DNA from: Pseudomonadota bacterium
GTDB taxonomy: Bacteria; Pseudomonadota; Gammaproteobacteria; Xanthomonadales; Rhodanobacteraceae
NCBI GenBank assembly: GCA_021793575.1
Contig: JAJYSM010000007.1
Coordinates: 16,884 to 80,883 of the forward strand
DNA length: 64,000 bases
Direction: 5' to 3'
The notes below the pieces were generated by a model. It did not search any database. It saw nothing but the letters and a program-made list of their open reading frames with translations, and was not told the origin of the DNA. Of the stretch, positions 48,644 through 57,753 are shown piece by piece; the stretch's first letter is position 1; each line of letters starts with the position of its first letter. Made by a program: the position numbers and the translations under genes.

Positions 48644-49853
48644 GTCCAACGCCCCCGCCGGTGACGCAAACGACAGCGGCATGGCAGCGAAGAATCCGGC
48701 CAAGCGGCGCAGGACGCTGCTGATCCTGCTGCTGGTGTTCATCACCATCGGCGTGATCTGGTTTTTGCTGTGGACGCTGGTGTTCTCACGCCGCGAGACC
48801 ACCGACGACGCCTACGTCGGCGGCAACCAGGTGGCCATCTCGGCGCAGGTGCCCGGCACCGTGGTGGCGATCTTCGCCGACGACACCCAGCACGTGGATG
48901 CCGGCCAGCCGCTGGTGCGACTGGACGGCACCGATGCCAGCGTGCGGCTGAGCCAGGCGCGCAGCGCGCTGGCGCAGGCAGTGCGGCAGGTGCGCCAGCA
49001 GACCGATGCGGCCAGCGGCAGCGATGCTGCAGTGGCCGCACGTCGCATCGATCTGGCCAGGGCACAGGCCGATCTCCGGCGCCGGCTGCCGCTGATTGCC
49101 GCGCACGCCGAGGCGCCGGAAACCATCCAGCATCTGCGCGATGCGGTGGCGCAGGCGCAGTCCGCGCTCGCCGCCGCGCAGGCGCAGGCGTCCGCCGAAC
49201 ATGCCTCGATTGCCGGCACCAGCATCGCCGACAACCCCGCGGTGTTGCAGGCGCGCGCCAATTTCCGCGCTGCCTGGGTGGCTGCGCAGCGCGACACCAT
49301 CTACGCGCCGGTGTCCGGCTATGTGGCACAGCGCAGCGTGCAGCTGGGCAACAGCGTGCAGGCCGGCCAGCAGCTGATGACCGTGCTGCCATTGCACCAT
49401 CTGTGGATCGATGCCAACTTCAAGGAAAGCCAGCTGCACCACGTCCGCATCGGCCAGCCGGCGACGATCACCACCGACCTCTACGGCGGGGATGTGGCGT
49501 ACCACGGCAAGGTCATCGGCCTGGGCGCCGGCACCGGCAGCGTGTTCTCGCTGCTGCCCGCGCAGAATGCCACCGGCAACTGGATCAAGGTGGTGCAGCG
49601 GGTACCGGTGCGGATCGCACTGGAGGACCGCGAGCTCGACCAGCACCCGCTGCGGCTGGGCCTGTCCAGCGCCGTCACCGTCGACATCAGCAACGATCGT
49701 GGCGCCGTGCTTGCCCCACAGTCGGCGCACCCGCCGGTGGCGCAGACCCGCGTCTACGACCAGATGGCCAGCCAGGCCGACGCCGAGGCGGACAAGGTGA
49801 TCCGCGCCAACCTCCCCGCCGCTGCCGGCAGCGGCGGCAAGCCCGCGCACTGA
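48630..49853 (+). CDS. emrA: EmrA-like membrane fusion protein (HlyD family)
   Basis: A 407-residue periplasmic adaptor. One membrane helix at about 27-48 (LLILLLVFITIGVIWFLLW), lipoyl/barrel-sandwich halves (VGGNQVAISAQVPGTVVAIFADD and YAPVSGYVAQRSVQLGN), an alanine-rich coiled-coil hairpin and a beta-barrel (LWIDANFKESQL). It links EmrB-type exporters to the outer-membrane channel. ATG at 48630 overlaps the preceding gene by 14 nt. Confidence 0.93.
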   Translation: MSATESNAPAGDANDSGMAAKNPAKRRRTLLILLLVFITIGVIWFLLWTLVFSRRETTDDAYVGGNQVAISAQVPGTVVAIFADDTQHVDAGQPLVRLDGTDASVRLSQARSALAQAVRQVRQQTDAASGSDAAVAARRIDLARAQADLRRRLPLIAAHAEAPETIQHLRDAVAQAQSALAAAQAQASAEHASIAGTSIADNPAVLQARANFRAAWVAAQRDTIYAPVSGYVAQRSVQLGNSVQAGQQLMTVLPLHHLWIDANFKESQLHHVRIGQPATITTDLYGGDVAYHGKVIGLGAGTGSVFSLLPAQNATGNWIKVVQRVPVRIALEDRELDQHPLRLGLSSAVTVDISNDRGAVLAPQSAHPPVAQTRVYDQMASQADAEADKVIRANLPAAAGSGGKPAH

Positions 49854-49869
49854 AGGCTGACCCCGACCC

Positions 49870-51429
49870 ATGGCCACCTCCACCGCAGACCCCGCGCCCG
49901 CCGGCGCACCGCCGCTGCGGGGCGGCATGCTGGCGCTGATGACGATCGCGGTCGCCTTCAGCACCTTCATGGAGGTGCTGGACATGACTATCGTCAACGT
50001 GGCCGTGCCGCACATCGCCGGCAGCCTGGCGGTGAGTCCGAGCGAGGGCACCTGGGCGATCAGCTCTTACTCGATGGCCAGCGCGATCATGCAGCCGCTG
50101 ACCGGCTGGATCGCCAAGCGCTTCGGCGAAGTGCGTACCTTCGTGGCGTCGGTGACGCTGTTCGTGGTGTTCTCGATGCTGTGCGGCTTCGCCACCAGCA
50201 TGCCGATGCTGGTGGCCGCGCGCCTGCTGCAGGGCGCCGGCTCCGGCCCGATGGTGGCATTGGCGCTGTCGCTGCTGCTGGCCAACTACCCGAAGAGCAG
50301 GCAGGGCATGGCGATGGCGCTGTGGGCGATGACGGTGGTGATCGCGCCGGTGCTGGGGCCGATCCTCGGCGGCTGGATCACCGACAACTTGAGCTGGCCG
50401 TGGATTTTCTACATCAACGCGCCGATCGGCCTGATGGCCGCCGTCACCACCTGGTTCCTGCTGCGTCAGCGCGAATCAAAAACGGTCAAGGCGCCGATCG
50501 ACGTGATCGGTCTGGTGCTGCTGGTGCTGGGCATCGGCTGCCTGCAGTTCATGCTCGACAACGGCAACGACAAGGACTGGTTCGCCTCGACGCTGATCCT
50601 CAGCCTGGGTCTCATTGCGGTGGTCAGCCTGACCTTTCTGGTGGCGTGGGAACTCAGCGCGAAGCACCCGGTGATCGATCTGTCGCTGTTCAGGCAGCGC
50701 AACTTCACCATCGGCGTGACCGCGATGTCGCTGGGCATGGTGGCGTTCTTCGCCATCAACGTGGTATCGCCGTTGTGGCTGCAGACCACCCTGGGCTACA
50801 CCGCCAGTTGGTCCGGGCTGACCAGTGCGTGGGTCGGCGTGCTGGCGTTCCTGCTGGCGCCGGTGGTGGGCAGCCAGCTGGGGCGCATCGACCTGCGCGT
50901 GATGGTCACCGCCGCCTTCGTGATCCTTGCCGGCTGCTCGTACTGGCTGTCCACCTTCGACAGCAGCGTGTCCTACCTCACGATGGTATGGCCGCGGCTG
51001 GTGATGGGCCTGGGCATCCCGCTGTTCTTCATTCCGCTGAACCAGATCTACCTGTCCGGGCTGCCGTCGGAGCAGATCGCCAGCGCCTCGGGGCTGGCCA
51101 ACTTCTTCCGCACGCTGGGATCGAGCATCTCCACCGCGATCACGGTGACGCTGTGGCAACACCGCACCGAGTTCCACCACGCCGTGCTGACCGAAAGCAT
51201 TACTCCGGCCAGTCCCGCCGCCAGCGGATTCCTGCAGCAGTTGCAGCACGCGGGGCTCTCCGGCCAGCGCGGGCTCGGCGTGGTCGACCAGCTGATCAGC
51301 CGCGAGGCGGCCACGCTGGCCGTGAACGACGTGTTCTGGGCGTGCAGCATCACCTTCGTGCTGCTGATGCCGCTGCTGTGGCTGGCCCGGCCGCCGTTCG
51401 GCAGCAGCGGCGGCGCGGTCGGCCACTGA
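49870..51429 (+). CDS. emrB: EmrB/QacA-type MFS drug exporter (DHA2, 14 helices)
   Basis: A 519-residue proton-driven multidrug exporter. The first helix carries FMEVLDMTIVNVAVPHIAGSL and the motif C region is GPILGGWITDNLSWPWIFYINAPIG, both typical of EmrB. With the adaptor and outer-membrane genes it forms a complete tripartite pump under MarR control. ATG at 49870, 17 nt after the emrA stop. Confidence 0.95.
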   Translation: MATSTADPAPAGAPPLRGGMLALMTIAVAFSTFMEVLDMTIVNVAVPHIAGSLAVSPSEGTWAISSYSMASAIMQPLTGWIAKRFGEVRTFVASVTLFVVFSMLCGFATSMPMLVAARLLQGAGSGPMVALALSLLLANYPKSRQGMAMALWAMTVVIAPVLGPILGGWITDNLSWPWIFYINAPIGLMAAVTTWFLLRQRESKTVKAPIDVIGLVLLVLGIGCLQFMLDNGNDKDWFASTLILSLGLIAVVSLTFLVAWELSAKHPVIDLSLFRQRNFTIGVTAMSLGMVAFFAINVVSPLWLQTTLGYTASWSGLTSAWVGVLAFLLAPVVGSQLGRIDLRVMVTAAFVILAGCSYWLSTFDSSVSYLTMVWPRLVMGLGIPLFFIPLNQIYLSGLPSEQIASASGLANFFRTLGSSISTAITVTLWQHRTEFHHAVLTESITPASPAASGFLQQLQHAGLSGQRGLGVVDQLISREAATLAVNDVFWACSITFVLLMPLLWLARPPFGSSGGAVGH

Positions 51430-51490
51430 CCTCTGCAGGCAAGGGCGGACGGCTGGGCGGACGGCTGGTGCGGCGCAATACCTTCTGCTA

Positions 51491-51512
51491 GTTTGTGCCG
51501 CATGGCACAAAC
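51491..51512. promoter_or_regulatory. Perfect palindrome across the phaR start codon
   Basis: GTTTGTGCC (51491-51499) and GGCACAAAC (51504-51512) form a perfect 9-bp inverted repeat whose 4-nt centre includes the A and T of the phaR start ATG. It could be an autoregulatory PhaR operator or an RNA hairpin that hides the start codon. Confidence 0.6.
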
Positions 51513-51996
51513 CAAGCGCACCATCAAGAAGTATCCGAACCGGCGTCTGTACGACACCGAGATCTCCAGCTACATCACGCTGGAAGAGGTCCGCCAGCTG
51601 GTGCTGGACAACGAGGACTTCGAGGTGCGCGACGCCAAGAGCGGCGACGACCTGACCCGTTCGGTGCTGCTGCAGATCATCTCCGAGCACGAGGACAACG
51701 GCCAGCCGATGTTGTCGCCGCAGTTGCTCAGCCAGATCATCCGCTTCTACGGCGATTCGCTGCAGGGCTTCATGGGGCCTTACCTGGAGCGCAGCTTGCA
51801 GGTATTTCTCGACCAGCAGTCGCAGTTCCGCAGCCAGCTCAACAGCCTCATGGGGCAGACCCCGTGGACGATGTTGAACGACCTGACCGAGCGCAACATG
51901 GACGCCTGGAAAGCGATGCAGCGCGGCCTGATCGACACCGCCGCGAAGGTCATCCCGACGCCGGGCGCCAGCCGCGGCGGCAAGAAATCCGGCTGA
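51502..51996 (+). CDS. phaR: Polyhydroxyalkanoate synthesis repressor PhaR
   Basis: A 164-residue regulator. The N-terminal DNA-binding domain is RTIKKYPNRRLYDTEISSYITLEEVRQLV and the following PHB_acc domain runs about 70-130 (LLSQIIRFYGDSLQGFMGPYLERSLQVFL). PhaR senses polyhydroxybutyrate and controls phasin and pha genes. ATG at 51502 is chosen over a frame opening three codons earlier. Followed by phaB after about 115 bp; no phaC, phaA or phasin gene is in the window. Confidence 0.93.
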   Translation: MAQTKRTIKKYPNRRLYDTEISSYITLEEVRQLVLDNEDFEVRDAKSGDDLTRSVLLQIISEHEDNGQPMLSPQLLSQIIRFYGDSLQGFMGPYLERSLQVFLDQQSQFRSQLNSLMGQTPWTMLNDLTERNMDAWKAMQRGLIDTAAKVIPTPGASRGGKKSG

Positions 51997-52110
51997 GCCG
52001 CGCCGCTTGAAGCCACGTGCGCGGACGCGCCGCCGCTGTTTCCCCCTTCATGACCGCTGCAGCACAACACGTGCTGTCCTGCGGCATGTTCACGCTGGAG
52101 ACAAAAGCGC

Positions 52111-52866
52111 ATGAGCCTCTCCCCGCCACGCCTGGCCGTGGTCACCGGCGGTATCGGTGGCCTCGGCACGGAAATCTGCCGCCAGCTGGCGCGCGCCGGC
52201 CGCCACGTGATCGCGGTGGATCTGGCTACCCGCGAGGAGCGCCTCGCCGCGTTCCGGCAGGAGCTTGCCGACAGCCATGATGCGGTCACTTTCGAGCCGG
52301 CCGACGTCAGCGACTTCGACAGCTGCCAGCAATTGATCTCCCGCATCGAACAGCAGCACGGCGGCGTGGAGATCCTGGTCAACGCGGCCGGCATCACCCG
52401 CGACGTGAGCCTGCGCAAGATGACGCCGCAGCAGTGGCACGAACTGATGCAGGTGAACCTCGACGGCGTGTTCAACATGTGCCGGCCGGTGGTCGAAGGC
52501 ATGACGGCGCGCGGCTTCGGCCGCATCGTCAACATCAGTTCGGTCAACGGCCAGACCGGCCAGTTCGGCCAGACCAACTATTCCGCCGCCAAGGCCGGCG
52601 TGCACGGCTTCAGCATGGCGCTGGCACGCGAAACGGCGCGCAAGGGCGTCACCGTCAACACCGTCTCGCCGGGTTACTGCGACACGCCGATGGTGGCCGC
52701 CGTATCGGCCGAGATCCGCCAGCAGATCGTCGACGGCATTCCGGTCGGACGGCTTGGCTCACCGGCGGACATCGCCCGCGCGGTGTGCTTTCTGGCCGCC
52801 GACGATGCCGGCTACATCACCGGCGCCAACCTGCCGGTCAACGGCGGTTATTTCATGAGCTTCTGA
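52111..52866 (+). CDS. phaB: Acetoacetyl-CoA reductase (short-chain dehydrogenase)
   Basis: A 251-residue SDR that reduces acetoacetyl-CoA to (R)-3-hydroxybutyryl-CoA with NADPH. The cofactor motif is VTGGIGGLGTEIC, with NAAGITRD for the NNAG site, Ser-Tyr-Lys triad in NISSVNGQTGQFGQTNYSAAKAG, and VNTVSPGYCDTPMV. The segment after NAAGITRD (SLRKMTPQQW) and the Gln-rich active-site loop match PhaB rather than FabG; the phaR neighbour agrees. ATG at 52111. Confidence 0.9.
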   Translation: MSLSPPRLAVVTGGIGGLGTEICRQLARAGRHVIAVDLATREERLAAFRQELADSHDAVTFEPADVSDFDSCQQLISRIEQQHGGVEILVNAAGITRDVSLRKMTPQQWHELMQVNLDGVFNMCRPVVEGMTARGFGRIVNISSVNGQTGQFGQTNYSAAKAGVHGFSMALARETARKGVTVNTVSPGYCDTPMVAAVSAEIRQQIVDGIPVGRLGSPADIARAVCFLAADDAGYITGANLPVNGGYFMSF

Positions 52867-52943
52867 GCGGCCGCGGCGCTGACGGGATTGCAGCGGCGCG
52901 GCGCTTGCGGAACAGTGCAACAACTCGCTTCCTGGATCGCCGC

Positions 52944-54380
52944 ATGACGCAGCCACCCATCACCCTGATCGGCGCCGGCCTGGTCGGCACGCTGCTGGCG
53001 CAGCAGCTGGCGCAGCGCGGCTTTGCGGTCGAGGTGTTCGAAAAACGGCCCGACCCCCGGCGCGCCGGCTCGATCGTCGGCGGTCGTTCGATCAATCTGG
53101 CGCTGGCTGAGCGCGGGCTGCAGGCGCTGCGCGCGGCCGGGCTGGCCGACGACGTGCTGCAGCGCGCGGTGATGATGCGCGGTCGCATGGTGCATGCGCG
53201 CGATGGCGACAGCGCGCTGCAGCGCTATGGCGTGGACGACAGCGAGGTGATCTGGTCGGTGTCGCGCGGCGCGCTCAACCGGCTGCTGCTGGAGGCGGCG
53301 GAGGCGGCCGGTGTGCGGTTTCATTTCGGGCAGTCGCTGGTCGCCACGGACTTCGACCGGCAGCGCATCCGGCTGGCCGACGCGACGGGAGCAGAACGCA
53401 GCCTCGCGTTCCACCGGCTGATCGGTGCCGACGGCGCCGGCTCGGCCGTACGTGCGGCGATGAACGCGCATGCGCCGCTGGGCGAGCGCATCGAGCCGCT
53501 TGGCCACGGCTACAAGGAGCTGGAGATTCCGCCGGTGCACGAATTGCCCGCCGCGGTGGCCAAGACCGGCGGTGGCCACGAGCAGTTTGCGCTGGAGCCG
53601 CACGCGCTGCACATCTGGCCGCGCGGCGGCTACATGTGCATCGCGCTGCCGAATAGCGAGGGCAGCTTCACTGTCACCGTGTTTCTTCCCAACCAGTCAA
53701 CGCCCGATGAACCGCGGTCCGCGCAGGGAACCGCGCCGAGCTTCGCCAGCCTGCCGGATGCGGCCACCGCCGCCGCGTTCTTCCGCGAACAGTTTCCCGG
53801 TCTGCTGCCGCTGATTCCCCACTTCGCCCAGGACTACGACGGCAACCCGGTCGGGCAGCTGGCCACGCTGTACCTGGATCGCTGGCATCTGGATGGCCGT
53901 GCGCTGCTGCTCGGCGACGCCGCCCACGCGATCGTGCCGTTCCACGGCCAAGGCATGAACTGCGGCTTCGAGGACACCGTGGTGCTGACCGACCTGCTGA
54001 CCGCCGCGCCCGACGACAGCGCCGGAGTGTTCGCCGAGTTCCAGCGCGTGCGCCAGCCGAACGCCGACGCGATCGCCACCATGGCGCTGGAGAACTACGT
54101 CGAGATGCGCGACTCGGTGGCCGATCCGCATTACCTGGCCAGACGCGAGCTGGGCGCGCTGCTGGCCGCGCGCGCACCCGCGCACTGCATGACGCGCTAC
54201 CGCATGGTCAGCTTCAGCCACCTGCCGTATGCCTACGCGCTGCAGCGCGGGCGCGCGCAGGACGCCCTGCTGGAAGAGCTGCTGCAAGGTTCCACCGACG
54301 TGACCCGGATCGATCTCGATGCGGCGGTGCGGCTGCTGCAGGCCCGCCTGCCACTGCTGCCGCCGCTGCGTCATGGATAA
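52944..54380 (+). CDS. kmo: Kynurenine 3-monooxygenase
   Basis: A 478-residue FAD monooxygenase making 3-hydroxykynurenine from kynurenine with NADPH and O2. The FAD fold opens with TLIGAGLVGTLLAQQL, then FEKRPDPRRAGSIVGGRSINLALAERGLQAL, and ALLLGDAAHAIVPFHGQGMNCGFED is the second FAD motif, typical of KMO. It suggests NAD synthesis from tryptophan, but no kynureninase or 3-HAO gene is nearby. ATG at 52944 is inside a longer frame and has the right N-terminus. Confidence 0.95.
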   Translation: MTQPPITLIGAGLVGTLLAQQLAQRGFAVEVFEKRPDPRRAGSIVGGRSINLALAERGLQALRAAGLADDVLQRAVMMRGRMVHARDGDSALQRYGVDDSEVIWSVSRGALNRLLLEAAEAAGVRFHFGQSLVATDFDRQRIRLADATGAERSLAFHRLIGADGAGSAVRAAMNAHAPLGERIEPLGHGYKELEIPPVHELPAAVAKTGGGHEQFALEPHALHIWPRGGYMCIALPNSEGSFTVTVFLPNQSTPDEPRSAQGTAPSFASLPDAATAAAFFREQFPGLLPLIPHFAQDYDGNPVGQLATLYLDRWHLDGRALLLGDAAHAIVPFHGQGMNCGFEDTVVLTDLLTAAPDDSAGVFAEFQRVRQPNADAIATMALENYVEMRDSVADPHYLARRELGALLAARAPAHCMTRYRMVSFSHLPYAYALQRGRAQDALLEELLQGSTDVTRIDLDAAVRLLQARLPLLPPLRHG

Positions 54381-54783
54381 GGTACTGCTCGATGCGTTTC
54401 GTGCCACCGACTACCTGGTCTGCCTCGATGCAGCGGAATGGGCCACGATCCGCATCGAGCAGCCGTTGCCGGAACCGCTGCAACGGCTGGTCGGCCAGCG
54501 CGCGTGGGGCTTCATCACCGCCTGGCATCCGCAGGCGCAGATGCGCGCGGCGGCGGACAACCTCGTCGCCCAGCGCGAGCTGCTGGCCGCGCTGCACACA
54601 TGGCCCGGGGCGGTGATCCATCCGGCCATCGGCATCGGTGCCAGCGGCTGGCACGAACCGAGCCTGTTCGTGATCGGGCTGGCGCCGGCGACGCTCGATG
54701 CGCTGGCCCGGCGCTACCGGCAGGTTGCCTACGTGCATGGGCAAGGAAGCGAACCCGCCTGCCTGCGCCTGTTGCGCACCTGA
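54373..54783 (+). CDS. DUF3293 domain protein
   Basis: A 136-residue protein recognised by LLDAFRATDYLV at the N-terminus and the GFITAWHPQAQMR and IGIGASGWHEPSLFVIGL motifs of DUF3293. The function is unknown. It starts inside the kmo stop with an 8-nt overlap (start ATG 54373), so the two are translated together. Confidence 0.8.
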   Translation: MDKVLLDAFRATDYLVCLDAAEWATIRIEQPLPEPLQRLVGQRAWGFITAWHPQAQMRAAADNLVAQRELLAALHTWPGAVIHPAIGIGASGWHEPSLFVIGLAPATLDALARRYRQVAYVHGQGSEPACLRLLRT

Positions 54784-54840
54784 TCCAGCGGCAGCGCACC
54801 GCATGGACAAGCATGGCCGACATTGCGGACAATTAGAGAA

Positions 54841-55476
54841 ATGACTTCTCCACACATCGCCGCGCCCCTGCTCGAAGTGCGAGCCCTGAGTTTTCAGCGC
54901 CAGGACGAACCGGTGTTCGCACCCGTGGATTTCCAGCTGCATGCGGGTGAACTGGCGCTGGTCGAAGGCGACAACGGCAGCGGCAAGACCACCCTGCTGC
55001 GCATGCTGGCCGGCCTGCTGCACGTCGGAGAGGGCGCGCTGCGCTGGCGCGGCGCACCGCTGCAACGCGATGCCTGCACCGGCGACATTCTGTTTCTCGG
55101 TCACCAGCTCGGCCTGAAGGCGGATCTCAGCGCGCGCGAAAACCTGCACATCGCCACCGGCCTGAATGGCCAACGGGCCGGCGTCAGCGCGGCCGCAGCG
55201 CTGGCCGATATCGGCCTGGCCGGCTACGAGGACGAACCGGTACGACGGCTCTCCGCCGGCCAGAAGAAGCGCGCCGCGCTCGCCCGCCTGCTGCTGCTGC
55301 CGGCCACGCTATGGCTGCTCGACGAACCGTACGCGAATCTCGATCGCAGCGGCATCGCCCGCGTCAACCTTCTGCTGGAAACGCATACCGCCGCCGGTGG
55401 CGCCGCGCTGGTCACCAGCCATGGCGCGGTGGCGTTCCACGGCGGCGAGCCGAAACATATCAGGATGCATGCATGA
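54841..55476 (+). CDS. ccmA: Haem exporter ATP-binding protein CcmA
   Basis: A 211-residue ABC ATPase of cytochrome c maturation System I. Walker A EGDNGSGKTTLLR, signature RLSAGQKKRAALARL and Walker B LWLLDEPYANLD, with H-loop VTSHG. It drives the CcmABCD complex releasing holo-CcmE. ATG at 54841; it leads ccmABCDEFGHI. Confidence 0.95.
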   Translation: MTSPHIAAPLLEVRALSFQRQDEPVFAPVDFQLHAGELALVEGDNGSGKTTLLRMLAGLLHVGEGALRWRGAPLQRDACTGDILFLGHQLGLKADLSARENLHIATGLNGQRAGVSAAAALADIGLAGYEDEPVRRLSAGQKKRAALARLLLLPATLWLLDEPYANLDRSGIARVNLLLETHTAAGGAALVTSHGAVAFHGGEPKHIRMHA

Positions 55477-56159
55477 CTTCGCCGGGCTTGGCGACCGCCT
55501 GCGCGGCCATGCTGCGGCGCGACCTCACGCTGGCCTGGCGCCGCCGCGGCGATATCGCCATGCCGGTGCTGTATGCGCTGATCGTGACGATGCTGTTTCC
55601 GTTTGCGCTGGGGCCGGAGGACACCCTGCTGCAGCGGATTGCCGGCGGCGTGGTGCTGGTCACCGTGCTGCTGGCGATGCTGCTGGCGCTGGACGCGATG
55701 TTCAGCAGCGACATCGAGGACGGCTCGCTGGAGCAACTGGTGCTGGCGCCGCGACCGCTGGCGCTGATGCTGGGCATGAAGATCCTCGCTCACTGGATCA
55801 CCACCGCGCTGCCGCTGATCGTGATTGCACCACTGCTGGCCGGCATGCTGCACCTGCCCGGCGCAGTGATGCCGGTGTTGCTGCTGGCGCTGCTGCTGGC
55901 CACGCCACTGCTGAGTCTGCTCGGCGCGGTGCTGGTCGCGCTCACGGCCGGCACGCGGCGCTCTGGTATGCTGCTGGCCCTGATGCTGCTGCCGCTGTGC
56001 GTGCCAGCCGTGATCTTTGCCGCCGGCGCCGTGGCGGCAGCGCAGCAAGGCCTGCCGTGGCTCGCGCCGCTGGCCTGGCTGGGCGCCGCCCTGGCCTTGG
56101 CCGTGGTGCTGGCACCTCTGGCCTGCGCGGCCGCCCTTCGTATTGCCTTGGACGCCTGA
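55473..56159 (+). CDS. ccmB: Haem exporter permease CcmB
   Basis: A 228-residue membrane protein with six predicted helices. The N-terminus LRRDLTLAWRRRGDIAMPVLYALIVTMLFPFALGP and the central DIEDGSLEQLVLAPRPLALMLGMK are typical CcmB features. It partners CcmA. ATG at 55473 overlaps the ccmA stop by 4 nt. Confidence 0.94.
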   Translation: MTSPGLATACAAMLRRDLTLAWRRRGDIAMPVLYALIVTMLFPFALGPEDTLLQRIAGGVVLVTVLLAMLLALDAMFSSDIEDGSLEQLVLAPRPLALMLGMKILAHWITTALPLIVIAPLLAGMLHLPGAVMPVLLLALLLATPLLSLLGAVLVALTAGTRRSGMLLALMLLPLCVPAVIFAAGAVAAAQQGLPWLAPLAWLGAALALAVVLAPLACAAALRIALDA

Positions 56160-56164
56160 AAATT

Positions 56165-56917
56165 ATGGCCAGCTGGATCCCGCTCTGGTTGCACAAGCTC
56201 GGCTCACCGCCGACGTTCTACCGCTTTGCCGGCACGCTGCGGCCGTGGATGCTGGCGCTGGCGCTGCTGTTCGGCCTGATCGGCCTGTACGGCGGACTGG
56301 TGCTGGCGCCGCCCGACTACCAGCAGGGCGATGCCTACCGGATCATCTTCATCCACGTGCCCAGCGCGTGGATGAGCATGTTCATCTACGGCGTGATGGG
56401 CATGGCCGCGTTCATCGCGCTGGTGTGGCGGATCAAGCTCGCCGAGGTGGTGGCGATGGAATCGGCGCCGATCGGCGCGGCCTTCACTTTCATCACGCTG
56501 GTCACCGGCTCGCTGTGGGGCAAGCCGATGTGGGGCACCTGGTGGACCTGGGACGCGCGGCTCACCTCCGAACTGGTGCTGCTGTTCCTGTACCTGGGCG
56601 TGATCGGGCTGTACCACGCGTTCGAGGATCGCCGCCAGGGCGCGCGCGCGGCGGCGTTCCTGGCGATCATCGGCATCATCAACGTGCCGATCGTGCATTT
56701 CTCGGTGAACTGGTGGAACACGCTGCACCAGGGCAGCACGGTCAACCTGTTCGGCCCGTCAAGTATCGTCTGGGCCATGCTGTGGCCGCTGCTGTGCATG
56801 ACGCTGGCGACCAAGTTCTACTACGCCGCCAGCCTGTTCCGGCGCGTGCGCACCGACCTGCTGGCGCTGGAAGGCGGCAAGGACTGGGTACGCAAGATCG
56901 CCGAGAGCGAGGCATGA
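56165..56917 (+). CDS. ccmC: Haem delivery protein CcmC
   Basis: A 250-residue six-helix protein with the periplasmic tryptophan-rich WWD motif GKPMWGTWWTWDARLTSELVL, and the flanking haem-ligand histidines in FIHVPSAWMSMF and VHFSVNWWNTLHQG. It attaches haem to CcmE. ATG at 56165, 5 nt after the ccmB stop. Confidence 0.96.
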   Translation: MASWIPLWLHKLGSPPTFYRFAGTLRPWMLALALLFGLIGLYGGLVLAPPDYQQGDAYRIIFIHVPSAWMSMFIYGVMGMAAFIALVWRIKLAEVVAMESAPIGAAFTFITLVTGSLWGKPMWGTWWTWDARLTSELVLLFLYLGVIGLYHAFEDRRQGARAAAFLAIIGIINVPIVHFSVNWWNTLHQGSTVNLFGPSSIVWAMLWPLLCMTLATKFYYAASLFRRVRTDLLALEGGKDWVRKIAESEA

Positions 56918-57144
56918 GCATGAGCAGCCTGCAGACGTTCCTCGCCATGGGCGGTTACGCCGCCTATGTCTGGCCAGCCTACGCGGTGTTCTTCGCGGTG
57001 CTGATCGCCGACAGCGTGGCACCCCGACTGCGCCGTCGTCGCGTGCTGCGTGAACTTCGTGCCCGTCTTGTGCGTCAAAGCACGCGCCAGAATCAGGCGC
57101 GTCAGTCGCGCGAGCCTGCCCACCCCACTTCATCGCCGCCGTAA
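56914..57144 (+). CDS. ccmD: Haem exporter small subunit CcmD
   Basis: A 76-residue protein with one helix ([26 protein letters not shown], the family GGYxxYVWxxY signature) and a basic C-terminus ([18 protein letters not shown]). It links CcmABC to holo-CcmE release. ATG at 56914 overlaps the ccmC stop. Somewhat longer C-terminal tail than usual. Confidence 0.9.
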   Translation: MSMSSLQTFLAMGGYAAYVWPAYAVFFAVLIADSVAPRLRRRRVLRELRARLVRQSTRQNQARQSREPAHPTSSPP

Positions 57145-57170
57145 AGGGCGACGGATCACAGAGCATATCC

Positions 57171-57647
57171 ATGAACCCCACCCGCAAACGCAGGCTCATC
57201 ATCGTGGCGCTGGTGGTTGCCGCGGCGTCACTGGCGATCGGCCTGGGCGTGTACGCCCTGCAGCAGAACATGAATTACCTGTTCACCCCGAGCCAGGTGC
57301 AGGCTGGCCGCGCGAACCACTACAAGACCTTCCGCCTCGGCGGCATGGTCAAGGGCGGCTCGATCCAGCGCAGCGACACGTCGCTCAAGGTCACCTTCAC
57401 GGTGATCGACGCCGGCGGCGCGATGCCGGTGGAGTACACCGGCATCCTGCCCGACCTGTTCCGCGACAACCAGGCGGTGATCGCCACCGGCCACATGGAC
57501 GGCGCGCGCTTCGTCGCCACCGAGGTGCTGGCCAAGCACGACGCCGCCTACATGCCGAAAGAGCTGAAGGACGCGATGGCCAAGGCGCACGCGAACAAGA
57601 AAATCGAAGAAGCGGGGAACGGGGAACAGGGAACAGGGAAACCGTGA
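57171..57647 (+). CDS. ccmE: Haem chaperone CcmE (repeat-derived C-terminus)
   Basis: A 158-residue membrane-anchored OB-fold haem chaperone. Anchor helix 9-30, then the beta domain ([27 protein letters not shown]) with haem-binding His123 and Tyr127 in [10 protein letters not shown]. The last residues, [13 protein letters not shown], and the stop codon fall within a GGGAACA-type repeat that is unlike normal CcmE tails. The catalytic part is complete, so function is probably retained. Confidence 0.95.
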   Translation: MNPTRKRRLIIVALVVAAASLAIGLGVYALQQNMNYLFTPSQVQAGRANHYKTFRLGGMVKGGSIQRSDTSLKVTFTVIDAGGAMPVEYTGILPDLFRDNQAVIATGHMDGARFVATEVLAKHDAAYMPKELKDAMAKAHANKKIEEAGNGEQGTGKP

Positions 57648-57749
57648 CCGTTCTTTTTTCCCGCAGTCTTTTGTCTATTCGGAGCAAGCCCATGTCGATT
57701 TCCTCGCCGCCCCCTGTTCCCCCTTCCCCCTTCCCCGTTCCCGGTTTCC
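57611..57749. repeat. GGGGAACA-type inverted repeat between ccmE and ccmF
   Basis: A left unit of about 33 nt (57611-57643, repeated GGGGAAC/AGGGAAC) and a right unit of about 40 nt (57709-57749, CCCTGTTCC, CCCTTCC and CCCGTTCC) face each other as an inverted pair. The left unit codes for the end of CcmE; the right unit replaces the purine-rich leader of ccmF, which therefore has no visible ribosome site. Similar GGGAA-rich elements are scattered in Xanthomonadales genomes. Confidence 0.8.
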
Positions 57750-57753
57750 AACC

